A stretch of 64,000 nt of DNA from Chryseobacterium takakiae (GTDB lineage: Bacteria; Bacteroidota; Bacteroidia; Flavobacteriales; Weeksellaceae). The stretch lies in assembly GCF_900129385.1 (NCBI RefSeq), contig NZ_FQVO01000001.1:186001-250000 (forward strand), given 5' to 3'. Below are positions 43,056 through 51,692 of the stretch, in pieces; positions within the stretch are counted from its first letter, which is position 1; every line of letters begins with the position of its first letter. The notes beneath the pieces are model-generated. The model ran no database searches. It saw only the letters and a program-made list of their open reading frames with translations, and had not been told where the DNA came from. The position numbers and the translations under genes were made by a program.

Positions 43056-43979
43056 ATGCACCTACAAATCAGACAAGCAAACCTCGGTTACAATAAACCA
43101 TTAATTTCAAATGCAGATACCAGTCTGAATTTAGGAGAAGTATGCCTGCTGATCGGGAATAATGGGGTAGGAAAAACAACTTTAATCAAATCTATTTTAC
43201 ACCAGATTCCGCTTCTTAAAGGTGAAATCAGCATTAATAACAAAAATATAAAAGAACTTTCGGCAAAAGAAATTGCAGAGCAAATTGCTGTTGTTTTCTC
43301 AAGTTCGGTCATCCCGCAGAATTATACTGTTGAAGATCTGATTTCACTGGGGAAATATATTTATTATCCTTTTTATTTTGAACTTAAAAAAGAAGACCGA
43401 GACGAAGTCACACATATTATTGAAACACTGGATTTGGTTCAGTATAGACATACACCGCTCAGAAACCTTTCGGATGGAAACCTTCAGAAAGCATTTATCG
43501 GAAGAGCCATTACACAAAATTCGCCTGTCATCATTCTTGATGAGCCTACAACGCATCTTGATGAAAAAAATAAAATCATTATTCTTAAAACACTTCGTGC
43601 TTTAGCCAAAGAACATCATAAACTCATTCTTTTTTCTTCCCATGACTGGAGGCTTGCTAAGGAATTTGCCGATAAAATATGGTATGTAAAAGATGAATAT
43701 TTGTATTCCGGTATGGTGGAAGACATTCTTTTGCAGCATGAAGAATTGACGCGAGCTACGCTTTTTGAAATCAATCCGGATTATATTCCTCCACACATTA
43801 TTGCCCCGGATGTTTACAAAGAAATGCTGTTTTCGTTATTACAGAAAAATTTCAGGCAAGACTTATCGCATCTTACTTTTGAATTGAAAAATAAAAAGTG
43901 GACAATATCAGGATTTGCAGATATTCATCAATGTGAATCTTTTGAAGATATTGTCATTTTATTAAAAACCATTCATTAA
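43056..43979 (+). CDS. ABC importer ATPase, FecE-like, with C-terminal extension
   Basis: ATPase partner of the FecCD permease. The 307-residue protein has Walker A GNNGVGKTTLIKS (about 35-47), Q-loop region VFSSSVIPQNYTVEDLI, and Walker B VIILDEPTTHLDEKNK (about 165-180). The ABC signature is LSDGNLQK, a variant of LSGGQ. About 50 residues beyond the usual end (about 250-307) are unlike a standard FecE. It is read in the same direction as the permease after a 223-nt gap filled with repeats, which may split the operon. Confidence 0.9.
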   Translation: MHLQIRQANLGYNKPLISNADTSLNLGEVCLLIGNNGVGKTTLIKSILHQIPLLKGEISINNKNIKELSAKEIAEQIAVVFSSSVIPQNYTVEDLISLGKYIYYPFYFELKKEDRDEVTHIIETLDLVQYRHTPLRNLSDGNLQKAFIGRAITQNSPVIILDEPTTHLDEKNKIIILKTLRALAKEHHKLILFSSHDWRLAKEFADKIWYVKDEYLYSGMVEDILLQHEELTRATLFEINPDYIPPHIIAPDVYKEMLFSLLQKNFRQDLSHLTFELKNKKWTISGFADIHQCESFEDIVILLKTIH

Positions 43980-44005
43980 CACTTTCATTTCTTTATTGAA
44001 TTGAT

Positions 44006-44120
44006 ATACTATGCATGCATAATATTATGCGCGTCATATCAATTAAGGTTTTTATTATCAAGATGTTAACAAATTTTAACGCAAATAAATACTATGCATG
44101 CATAATATTTAGTATATTTG
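44006..44120 (+). promoter_or_regulatory. Duplicated operator-like sites and promoter of the marR-fad operon
   Basis: An identical 21-nt sequence with the palindromic core TATGCATGCATA occurs at 44006-44026 and 44089-44109, 83 nt apart. TATATTTG (44113-44120), a TAnnTTTG -7 box, follows four bases after the second copy. The second site thus lies between -33 and -7. Binding by the MarR protein encoded immediately downstream is inferred. Confidence 0.75.
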
Positions 44121-44139
44121 GTTAAACCTTGATATAAAA

Positions 44140-44592
44140 ATGATGGATAATAAGAAAGACAAAATAGAAAATGTTGATCTAATTCTTAAACAAACATGGC
44201 TTGCCGTTTCCAAAATGTATACTGAAATGGCTCAGGAACATGATTCTACCGCCGTTCAGGCACTTACTCTTCTTAAAATAGATCCGAAGGAAGGTACAAG
44301 AAGCACCAATCTTGGTCCTAAAATGGCCATTGAGCCCACTTCTTTAACAAGAATTATTAAGCTTCTTGAGGATAATGGATATATCTACAAAGAAAAAACG
44401 ACTACGGATAAAAGAGAAGTAATCATCAAACTTACTGATAAAGGTCTGCACTCAAGAAATATGTCTAAAGAAGTAGTAGTTAATTTCAATAAAAGAATAA
44501 TGGAGAAAATTGCCCCTGAAAAGCTTGAAACTTTTAAGGAAGTCATGAATGAAATTATGAAAATTGCTACCGATTTAAACAATAGAAAATAA
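44140..44592 (+). CDS. MarR-family regulator of the fad operon
   Basis: A 150-residue winged-helix protein. The DNA-binding part is GTRSTNLGPKMAIEPTSLTRIIKLLEDNGYIYKEKTTTDKREVIIKLTDKG (about 50-100), with the DKR wing typical of MarR. Flanking helices would form the dimer. It stands first in the beta-oxidation operon, 89 nt ahead of fadN, and just behind two identical palindromic sites. Autorepression relieved by an acyl-CoA is inferred from context and from other MarR regulators of aromatic or fatty acid degradation; the ligand is not visible. Confidence 0.88.
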   Translation: MMDNKKDKIENVDLILKQTWLAVSKMYTEMAQEHDSTAVQALTLLKIDPKEGTRSTNLGPKMAIEPTSLTRIIKLLEDNGYIYKEKTTTDKREVIIKLTDKGLHSRNMSKEVVVNFNKRIMEKIAPEKLETFKEVMNEIMKIATDLNNRK

Positions 44593-44681
44593 ATGTCTGG
44601 GCTGTTTTCTCACAAAAGGAAATCTCCTTAGATGTCATTCAGAATAGCAATAAAATTAAAACAATTACAAATAATAAATCA

Positions 44682-47075
44682 ATGAAAAGAAGAATCAAAC
44701 ACGTCACAGTTCTTGGTTCAGGAATTATGGGAAGCGGTATTGCAGCGCATTTCGCCAATATTGGCGTTCAGGTATCGTTGCTCGATATTGTTCCTTTTGA
44801 ACTCACTGAAGCGGAACAGAAAAAAGGTTTGACCAAAGATGATAAAGCGGTAAGAAACAGAATCGCTGCAGAAAACTTTGAAAAACTTAAGAAAGCAAGC
44901 CCGGCCCTGCTCTACTCTCCAAAATTTGCAGACAGAATAAAGGTTGGAAATTTTGATGATGATTTACCGAAAATAAAAGATACCGACTGGATCATAGAAG
45001 TTGTTGTTGAAAAACTGGATATCAAAAAGTCAGTTTATGAAAAGATAGAACAGTTCAGAAAACCGGGTACATTGATTTCTTCCAATACTTCCGGGATTCC
45101 TATTCATTTATTAACAGAAGGAAGAAGTGAGGATTTCAAACACTATTTTGCAGGAACACACTTTTTCAATCCTGTAAGATACCTTCCTCTTTTAGAAATT
45201 ATTCCAACTCAGGATACACTTCCGGAAGTGATCAATTTCTATATGAATTACGGAGCGAAATTTTTAGGAAAAACAACGGTCTTAGCAAAAGACACACCGG
45301 CATTTATTGCCAACAGAATAGGAGTTTTTTCCATGATGGATTTACTTCATAATGTTCAGAAATTAGGCTTAACGGTTTCCGAAGTTGATAAATTGACGGG
45401 GCCTGTAATTGGTCGTCCAAAGTCTGCAACTTTCAGAACTGCTGACGTTGTAGGTCTGGATACTTTGGTTATGGTAGCAAACGGTGTTCGCCAAAGCGGT
45501 GCTGAAGCTAATGATTTTAATGATGTTTTCGCACTTCCGGATTACATCCAGAAAATGGTTGATAATAAGTGGTTGGGATCTAAAACAGAACAGGGATTCT
45601 ATAAAAAAGTAAAAAATGCAGGAGGCAAATCGGAAATTCACGGGCTGAATCTGGATACTTTGGAATATGAACTTCAGGGCAAATCTTCTTTTGCAACTTT
45701 AGAATTAACTAAAAACATAGACAAACCTATCGATCGTTTTAAAGTGTTAATCGGCGGAAAAGATAAGGCCGGAGAATTATACAGAAAATCTTTAGGGGCA
45801 TTATTTGCGTATGTTTCGCATAAAGTTCCTGAAATCTCTGACGAAGTATATAAAATTGATGATGCCATGAGAGCCGGTTTCGGATGGGAAAACGGTCCGT
45901 TTGAAATCTGGGATGCCGTGGGCGTTCAAAAAGGTATTGAACTGGCTAAAGATGCCGGGTATGAAGTTTCAGACTGGGTTAAGAATGTGGAAACATTCTA
46001 TAAAGTCAATGATGAAGGCCAAAGCATTTATGTTGATAAAAACTCCGGCGAATACAACAACATTCCGGGACAGGATGCTTTCATTATTTTAGATAATATC
46101 AGGAAAAATAAAACTCTTTGGAGCAATTCCGGTTCTGCTATTGAAGATTTGGGCGACGGAATCATCAACTTTGAAATCCGTTCTAAAATGAACTCCTTAG
46201 GCGGCGAAGTGTTGGATGGATTAAACAGAGCTATTGATTTAGCTGAAAAAGAATATGATGGTTTAGTAATCGGAAACCAGGGAACCAATTTCTCTGTAGG
46301 TGCCAATTTAGCCATGATTCTCATGATGGCAATCGAACAGGATTGGGATGACCTGAATATGGCCATTGCTTATTTCCAAAAATCAATGATGAGGGTTCGC
46401 TACTCTTCTATTCCTGTAGTAGTTGCTCCTCACGGAATGACTTTAGGTGGTGGCTGCGAAATGACGATGCATGCTGACCGGGTTGTTGCCGCAGCAGAAA
46501 CATATATCGGGCTGGTTGAAACCGGAGTGGGTGTAATTCCCGGCGGTGGCGGAACAAAAGAACTAACGCTGAGAACTTCCAGAGAATTTCATAACGACGA
46601 CGTAAAAAACAACAGATTGCGCGACGCTTTTATGAATATAGCGATGGGTAAAGTAGCTACTTCCGCTTATGAAGCATACGATATGGGAATTCTTGAGCAT
46701 GGAAAAGATATCGTAGCTGTTGACAAAAGAACGCAGATCAAGACTGCTAAAATGCTTGCTAAAAGCTTAGCGGAACACGGTTACACCCAGCCTATTGAAC
46801 AAAAGGTAAAAGTGTTGGGTAAAGATGCTCTCGGAATGTTCTATGTAGGAACCGATCAGATGTTAACAGGAAACTACATCTCTGAACATGACAAGAAAAT
46901 CGCCGACAGACTTGCTTATGTAATGGTTGGAGGAAATCTATCCGAACCAACAGTTGTGACAGAACAGTATTTATTGAACCTCGAAAGAGAAACTTTCCTT
47001 TCGCTTTGCGGAGAGAGAAAAACATTGGAAAGAATTCAATACATGTTGCAGAATGGAAAACCGTTGAGAAATTAA
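44682..47075 (+). CDS. fadN: 3-Hydroxyacyl-CoA dehydrogenase/enoyl-CoA hydratase (FadN type)
   Basis: Bifunctional beta-oxidation enzyme of 797 residues. The dehydrogenase comes first: NAD-binding VLGSGIMGSGIAAHFANIG at residues 10-28, then the 3HCDH C-terminal domains with AGTHFFNPVRYLPLLEIIP. The crotonase/hydratase domain is last: GNQGTNFSVGANLAMI, GGGCEMTMHADRVVAA and IGLVETGVGVIPGGGGTKE carry the oxyanion hole and acidic residues. This order (dehydrogenase, then hydratase) matches Bacillus FadN and differs from E. coli FadB. The thiolase and acyl-CoA dehydrogenase genes that follow reproduce the fadNAE arrangement. Confidence 0.93.
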   Translation: MKRRIKHVTVLGSGIMGSGIAAHFANIGVQVSLLDIVPFELTEAEQKKGLTKDDKAVRNRIAAENFEKLKKASPALLYSPKFADRIKVGNFDDDLPKIKDTDWIIEVVVEKLDIKKSVYEKIEQFRKPGTLISSNTSGIPIHLLTEGRSEDFKHYFAGTHFFNPVRYLPLLEIIPTQDTLPEVINFYMNYGAKFLGKTTVLAKDTPAFIANRIGVFSMMDLLHNVQKLGLTVSEVDKLTGPVIGRPKSATFRTADVVGLDTLVMVANGVRQSGAEANDFNDVFALPDYIQKMVDNKWLGSKTEQGFYKKVKNAGGKSEIHGLNLDTLEYELQGKSSFATLELTKNIDKPIDRFKVLIGGKDKAGELYRKSLGALFAYVSHKVPEISDEVYKIDDAMRAGFGWENGPFEIWDAVGVQKGIELAKDAGYEVSDWVKNVETFYKVNDEGQSIYVDKNSGEYNNIPGQDAFIILDNIRKNKTLWSNSGSAIEDLGDGIINFEIRSKMNSLGGEVLDGLNRAIDLAEKEYDGLVIGNQGTNFSVGANLAMILMMAIEQDWDDLNMAIAYFQKSMMRVRYSSIPVVVAPHGMTLGGGCEMTMHADRVVAAAETYIGLVETGVGVIPGGGGTKELTLRTSREFHNDDVKNNRLRDAFMNIAMGKVATSAYEAYDMGILEHGKDIVAVDKRTQIKTAKMLAKSLAEHGYTQPIEQKVKVLGKDALGMFYVGTDQMLTGNYISEHDKKIADRLAYVMVGGNLSEPTVVTEQYLLNLERETFLSLCGERKTLERIQYMLQNGKPLRN

Positions 47076-47113
47076 AATAAAATCAGGATTAAATCAAAAA
47101 GCCAAGATTTTTG

Positions 47114-47158
47114 AGCCCTGAAAGGGCGAAATAAAAAAGCATCGGGGGAAACCCGGTG
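47114..47158 (+). repeat. Paired hairpins in the fadN-fadA gap
   Basis: GCCCTGAAAGGGC (47114-47126) and CATCGGGGGAAACCCGGTG (47140-47158) each fold into a short stem with an AAA-containing loop. They sit inside the operon between stop and start codons, with no U tract behind, so they are not typical terminators. Probably a small repeat or an mRNA processing structure. Confidence 0.55.
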
Positions 47159-47181
47159 TAAAATCCGAAATAATTAAACAA

Positions 47182-48360
47182 ATGAAAACAGCATATATCG
47201 TAAAAGGGTTCAGAACGGCCGTTGGAAAAGCACCCAAAGGTAGTTTACGATTTACAAGACCCGATGTAATGGCGGCAACCGTAATTGAAAAATTAATGGC
47301 CGAACTTCCGCAATTAGATAAAAACAGAATTGACGACCTGATCGTAGGAAATGCAATGCCCGAAGCCGAGCAAGGTTTAAATGTGGCCCGTCTGATTTCC
47401 TTGATGGGATTAAATACCGATAAAGTTCCGGGAGTTACGGTGAACAGATACTGTGCATCAGGAAGTGAGGCAATTGCGATTGCTTCTGCAAAAATTCAGG
47501 CAGGAATGGCAGACTGCATTATTGCCGGAGGTACAGAATCCATGTCTTATATTCCGATGGGTGGCTATAAACCGGTTCCGGAAACAGATATTGCCAAAAC
47601 AAACCCGGATTATTACTGGGGAATGGGGTATACTGCAGAAGAAGTGGCTAAACAGTATAATATTACGAGAGAAGAACAGGATCAGTTTGCTTTTGAATCT
47701 CACATGAAAGCGTTGAAAGCCAATCAGGAAGGTAGATTTGCCAGTCAGATCGTTCCGGTTCCCGTGGAATACAATTTCCTGGATGAAAATCAGAAATTGC
47801 AGACTAAAAAGTTTGATTTCTCTGTGGATGAAGGCCCGAGAGCAGATACTTCCCTGGAAGGTCTGGCTAAATTAAGACCGGTTTTTGCCAACGGGGGAAG
47901 CGTAACAGCAGGAAACTCTTCCCAGATGAGTGATGGAGCCGCTTTCGTAATGGTAATGAGTGAGGAAATGGTGAAAGAATTAGGATTGGAGCCGGAAGCA
48001 AGACTGGTTGCTTATGCCGCAGCAGGTCTTGAACCGAGAATCATGGGAATGGGCCCGATTTACGCAATTCCAAAAGCGTTAAAACAAGCAGGCCTGGAAT
48101 TAAAGGATATAGAATTAATTGAATTGAACGAAGCCTTCGCTTCACAGTCAGTTGCCATTAAAAAAGAATTAGGCTTAAATACTGAAATTCTCAATGTAAA
48201 CGGAGGGGCAATTGCGTTAGGTCACCCGCTTGGATGTACCGGAACGAAATTAACGGTTCAGCTTCTTGATGAAATGAGAAAACGCGGAAACAAATACGGA
48301 ATGGTTTCCATGTGTGTGGGAACAGGACAGGGAGCAGCGAGTATTTTTGAGCTTCTTTAA
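47182..48360 (+). CDS. fadA: Acetyl-CoA C-acyltransferase (3-ketoacyl-CoA thiolase)
   Basis: Thiolytic cleavage of 3-ketoacyl-CoA. The 392 residues are typical of biosynthetic/degradative thiolases. Motifs: catalytic Cys in VNRYCASGSEAIAIA (about residue 91), INGGAIALGHPLGCTG-like NVNGGAIALGHPLGCTGTK with the catalytic His (about 350), and CVGTGQGAA with the second Cys (about 380). The start follows the hairpin pair by about 20 nt in the same operon as fadN. Confidence 0.95.
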   Translation: MKTAYIVKGFRTAVGKAPKGSLRFTRPDVMAATVIEKLMAELPQLDKNRIDDLIVGNAMPEAEQGLNVARLISLMGLNTDKVPGVTVNRYCASGSEAIAIASAKIQAGMADCIIAGGTESMSYIPMGGYKPVPETDIAKTNPDYYWGMGYTAEEVAKQYNITREEQDQFAFESHMKALKANQEGRFASQIVPVPVEYNFLDENQKLQTKKFDFSVDEGPRADTSLEGLAKLRPVFANGGSVTAGNSSQMSDGAAFVMVMSEEMVKELGLEPEARLVAYAAAGLEPRIMGMGPIYAIPKALKQAGLELKDIELIELNEAFASQSVAIKKELGLNTEILNVNGGAIALGHPLGCTGTKLTVQLLDEMRKRGNKYGMVSMCVGTGQGAASIFELL

Positions 48361-48369
48361 AAGATAAAA

Positions 48370-48412
48370 AATAGATCAATAGATAATAGACCGATTGATA
48401 ATAGATTTTGAG
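48370..48412. repeat. Left flanking repeat of the four-helix-bundle gene
   Basis: A short GATA/ATAGA-rich region with two near copies of AATAGATAATAGA. Its part AGATAATAGACC resembles the reverse complement of GGTCTATCCTCT at 48843-48854, giving imperfect inverted repeats around the gene. Confidence 0.4.
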
Positions 48413-48421
48413 CACAAAGAA

Positions 48422-48793
48422 ATGATGAATGATTTTAAAAGACACAATTTTAAGAAACTTAAAATTTGGCAGATGAGTATGGAAATATCAAAGTTAGCAT
48501 TTGATCTTACTGATACTTTTCCCGATTACGAAAAATATGGTTTAAAAAGCCAGATTGATCGATGTTCGATTTCTATTCCTTCCAATATAGCTGAAGGATC
48601 AAGCAGAACAAATAAATCTTTTAGTCATTTTTTAGATGTTTCTTTAGGCTCGTCATTTGAATTGCAAACACAAATATTGTTAGCAAATTATAGAAAATAT
48701 TTGTCTGATGATAAATGCCAAATCTTTGAAGACATGATTGAAGAATTTCAAAGAGCAACAATGGTCTTTCAGAATACATTAAATAAAGATTAA
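48422..48793 (+). CDS. Four-helix-bundle protein (23S rRNA IVP/S23 family)
   Basis: A 123-residue helical protein starting MMNDFKRHNFKKLKIWQMSMEI; the frame extends further upstream only through a TTG. The family motif is FPDYEKYGLKSQIDRCSISIPSNIAEGSSRTNKSFSHFLDVSLGSSFELQTQ (about 35-85), with the IPxNIAEGxxR core. These proteins are best known from 23S rRNA intervening sequences and from accessory loci such as Avd; their basic face binds nucleic acid. Here the gene interrupts fadA and fadE and is flanked by imperfect inverted repeats. Its role in fatty acid oxidation is doubtful. Confidence 0.88.
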   Translation: MMNDFKRHNFKKLKIWQMSMEISKLAFDLTDTFPDYEKYGLKSQIDRCSISIPSNIAEGSSRTNKSFSHFLDVSLGSSFELQTQILLANYRKYLSDDKCQIFEDMIEEFQRATMVFQNTLNKD

Positions 48794-48842
48794 AGATAGG
48801 AATAGATAGTCAAATACATAGTTGTAGACAAGGACCCAAAAA

Positions 48843-48870
48843 GGTCTATCCTCTATCCGTCTATAATCTA
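48843..48870. repeat. Right flanking repeat of the four-helix-bundle gene
   Basis: GGTCTATCCTCTATCC followed by GTCTATAATCTA; its reverse complement resembles the TAGATAATAGACC region left of the gene. Imperfect. Confidence 0.4.
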
Positions 48871-48905
48871 AAAGTCTTAAAATAAAATAAAAAAACAAGT
48901 ATTAA

Positions 48906-50684
48906 ATGGGAAATATTGTAAAAGGCGGTGAATTCTTAATTAAAGAAATTCCTGCAAACGAAATCTTCAGTCTTGAAGAACTGAATGAAGAGCAAAAAAT
49001 GCTTCGCGATTCTGCGAAAGAATTTATAGACAGAGAAGTAGTTCCGCAAAAAGAGCGTTTCGAGAAAAAAGATTATGCCTTTACGGAAGAAGTGATGCGT
49101 AAACTTGGTGAAATGGGAATGCTGGGAATTGCTGTTCCTGAAGAATACGGCGGCCTTGGGATGGGTTTTGTAACCACAATGCTGGCCTGCGATTATCTTT
49201 CAGGAGTAACGGGTTCATTAGCAACAGCCTACGGAGCACACACCGGAATCGGAACCCTTCCGATCGTGTTGTACGGAACAGAAGCGCAGAAACAAAAATA
49301 CCTTCCGGATTTAGCCACCGGTACAAAATTCGGAGCGTATTGCCTTACAGAGCCAGATGCTGGTTCTGATGCGAACTCAGGAAAAACAAGAGCAAAACTT
49401 TCTGAGGACGGAAAGCATTACATTATCAACGGACAAAAAATGTGGATTTCCAATGCTGGATTCGCCGATACTTTTACTTTGTTCGCAAAAATTGATGACG
49501 ATAAAAATATTACCGGATTTGTAATCAACCGTTCGGAACTTGAAAATCCTGAAAGTCTGACTTTTGGTGAGGAAGAGCATAAATTAGGAATCCGTGCCTC
49601 TTCTACCCGCCAGGTTTTCTTTAATGATATGAAAATCCCTGTTGACAACCTTTTAGGAGAAAGAAACAATGGTTTTAAAATCGCTTTAAATGCACTGAAT
49701 GTCGGTCGTATTAAATTAGCTGCCGCTTGTTTAGATGCTCAGAGAAGAATTTTAAACCACTCTATTCAATACTCTAACGAAAGAAAACAGTTTGGTGTGT
49801 CGATTTCAACATTCGGAGCCATCAGAAAGAAAATTGCTGAAATGGCAACCGGAGTTTTCGTAAGTGAAGCAGGATCCTACCGTGCGGCAAAAAATATTCA
49901 GGATAAAATTGATGAGCTGGTTGCCGGCGGAATGAATCATCAGGAAGCGGAATTAAAAGGGGTTGAAGAGTTTGCTGTTGAATGCTCCATTTTGAAAGTA
50001 TTTGTTTCCGATCTTGCGCAGCATACGGCAGATGAAGGAATTCAGGTGTACGGTGGAATGGGATTCTCTGAAGATACCCCGATGGAAGCTGCGTGGAGAG
50101 ATTCCAGAATTTCCAGAATTTATGAGGGAACCAACGAAATCAACAGGCTTTTATCAGTCGGAATGCTGATCAAAAGAGCAATGAAAGGAGAACTAGACTT
50201 ATTATCTCCCGCAATGGCAATCAGCAAAGAACTGATGGGTATTCCGTCATTCGAAGTTCCGGATTATTCTTCGTTCATGAGTGAAGAAAAAGCAATCATT
50301 GCCAACCTGAAAAAAGTATTCTTAATGGTTTCCGGAGCTGCCCTTCAGAAATACATGATGGATATTGAAAAACAACAGCATTTACTATTAAATGCCTCTG
50401 AAATCCTAAACCAGATTTACATGGCAGAATCTGCAGTACTGAGAGCGGAAAAACACTTCTCTCCGGAGTCTGTAGAAGCGGCTATGGCTCAATTGAATCT
50501 TTATAAAGCTGTTGAGAAAATCATTACCGCTGCCAAAGAAGGAATCGTTTCTTTCGCTGAAGGCGACGAGCAGAGAATGATGCTTTCAGGATTAAGAAGG
50601 TTTACGAAATATACCAACCATCCGAATGTAGTGGCATTAACTGAAAAAATTGCTGCGCATTATATTGAAAAAGGAACTTATTAG
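48906..50684 (+). CDS. fadE: Acyl-CoA dehydrogenase, long form
   Basis: FAD enzyme for the first oxidation step of acyl-CoA. The 592 residues exceed the classic 380 through a C-terminal domain of about 170 residues, as in VLCAD and Bacillus FadE. FAD/substrate motifs are YCLTEPDAGSDANSGKTRA (about 142-160) and MWISNAGFADTFTLFAKI; the catalytic Glu is in RIYEGTNEINRLLS (about 414). It is the last gene of the operon with fadN and fadA, and a terminator follows. Confidence 0.95.
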   Translation: MGNIVKGGEFLIKEIPANEIFSLEELNEEQKMLRDSAKEFIDREVVPQKERFEKKDYAFTEEVMRKLGEMGMLGIAVPEEYGGLGMGFVTTMLACDYLSGVTGSLATAYGAHTGIGTLPIVLYGTEAQKQKYLPDLATGTKFGAYCLTEPDAGSDANSGKTRAKLSEDGKHYIINGQKMWISNAGFADTFTLFAKIDDDKNITGFVINRSELENPESLTFGEEEHKLGIRASSTRQVFFNDMKIPVDNLLGERNNGFKIALNALNVGRIKLAAACLDAQRRILNHSIQYSNERKQFGVSISTFGAIRKKIAEMATGVFVSEAGSYRAAKNIQDKIDELVAGGMNHQEAELKGVEEFAVECSILKVFVSDLAQHTADEGIQVYGGMGFSEDTPMEAAWRDSRISRIYEGTNEINRLLSVGMLIKRAMKGELDLLSPAMAISKELMGIPSFEVPDYSSFMSEEKAIIANLKKVFLMVSGAALQKYMMDIEKQQHLLLNASEILNQIYMAESAVLRAEKHFSPESVEAAMAQLNLYKAVEKIITAAKEGIVSFAEGDEQRMMLSGLRRFTKYTNHPNVVALTEKIAAHYIEKGTY

Positions 50685-50710
50685 TCTTTTATATATAAAT
50701 TTGATTTCAA

Positions 50711-50738
50711 GCGTCCCGATTCTGTCGGGACGTTTTTT
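50711..50738 (+). terminator. Terminator of the fad operon
   Basis: CGTCCCGA (50712-50719) and TCGGGACG (50725-50732) form a perfect eight-pair stem with a five-base loop and six T residues. Confidence 0.9.
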
Positions 50739-50826
50739 GCTTCAATTCAGAAAATACATTTAGATGTAATAAAAACTGGATTTAAATTGTTTTTAATAAA
50801 ATACGGTTAATCTAAAAAAAATACTG

Positions 50827-51123
50827 ATGAAGCTATTAATTCCAATCATATTTATTTCTGTTACCATTTCAGCGCAGCAAAAAGAAAAACTGCCTGTCCC
50901 TCAAAGATTAGAAAAAGATAAAAAACCTGAGTCGTTTGATAAAGAAATGAAATTAAACGAAACTCAAAATAGAATGTATAAAATGCCCTGCGCAAAAGCA
51001 GGTGAATATGCTTATTCCAGTCTCAGAGACAAAAGAAAAGATACTACGGACTATAAAATACTAAATGCCTTGATTCCTCAAAACACTTTGAAGGTAAATA
51101 ATCATATGTCTTTTAAAACTTAA
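50827..51123 (+). CDS. Small secreted protein, unknown
   Basis: A 98-residue product with an N-terminal signal peptide (MKLLIPIIFISVTISAQQ) and a charged mature part rich in Lys and Glu. There is one Cys (MPCAKAG). I do not recognise a family, and no partner gene is evident. The A-rich sequence before the ATG is compatible with translation. Confidence 0.6.
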   Translation: MKLLIPIIFISVTISAQQKEKLPVPQRLEKDKKPESFDKEMKLNETQNRMYKMPCAKAGEYAYSSLRDKRKDTTDYKILNALIPQNTLKVNNHMSFKT

Positions 51124-51213
51124 TTATGATTGAAAAGAATTAAAGTATTCAGGCAGTTACCAGTATTACTCAAAATTATTACTAAAAAATGTTTCAGATA
51201 TTGGGGCATTTTT

Positions 51214-51221
51214 TATTTTTG
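51214..51221 (+). promoter_or_regulatory. Likely -7 box of the HD hydrolase gene
   Basis: TATTTTTG (TAnnTTTG) lies 18 nt before ATG 51240. It is downstream of an in-frame ATG at 51189, so that earlier ATG would not be in the transcript. Confidence 0.5.
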
Positions 51222-51239
51222 CATTCTACTTATTTAACG

Positions 51240-51686
51240 ATGACAAAAGAAGAACTGCTCAACAGAGCAATAAAAATAGCCGACAAGGCACATAAAGGAC
51301 AGACTGATAAATACCATGCACCGTATATCGCCCATGTCATGCGTGTAATGGAATACGGAAAAACAATGGATGAAAAAATCGTAGGTGTTCTGCATGATGT
51401 TGTTGAAGATCATCCTCAGGAATTCAGCCTGGATTACCTGCGAAGCGAAGGCTTTCCGGAATATATTATTTTTGCAATCAGCTGCCTTACAAAGTTTGAT
51501 CCTGAAGAAGATTATGACGATTTTGTAAGAAGAACGGAGCGTTCCCCGCTTGCTATAGCTGTAAAACTGAATGATTTAAGAGATAATATGGATCTTCGCA
51601 GAGTAAACAGAGAGCTCACTCCTAAAGACATCAAAAGATTTAATAAATATCTTAAAGCCTATCATTATCTTATTGAAAAATACTAA
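51240..51686 (+). CDS. HD-domain hydrolase (SpoT/MESH1-like)
   Basis: A 148-residue protein, start chosen at MTKEELLNRAIKIADKAHKG because a -7 box precedes it. The HD motif is visible as KYHAPYIAHVMRVMEYG (His pair) with GVLHDVVEDHPQEF (HD) at about residues 22-65. The rest, including VRRTERSPLAIAVKLNDLRDNMD (about 97-120), matches small (p)ppGpp hydrolases and SpoT-type HD domains; the C-terminal part lacks a synthetase. It may remove an alarmone or another nucleotide. The next gene starts six bases after its stop. Confidence 0.8.
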   Translation: MTKEELLNRAIKIADKAHKGQTDKYHAPYIAHVMRVMEYGKTMDEKIVGVLHDVVEDHPQEFSLDYLRSEGFPEYIIFAISCLTKFDPEEDYDDFVRRTERSPLAIAVKLNDLRDNMDLRRVNRELTPKDIKRFNKYLKAYHYLIEKY

Positions 51687-51692
51687 GACGAA

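Noticed and set aside
51189..51239. Upstream ATG for the HD hydrolase
   Set aside because: It lies before a good -7 box (51214-51221), and the extra residues are not part of the HD family.
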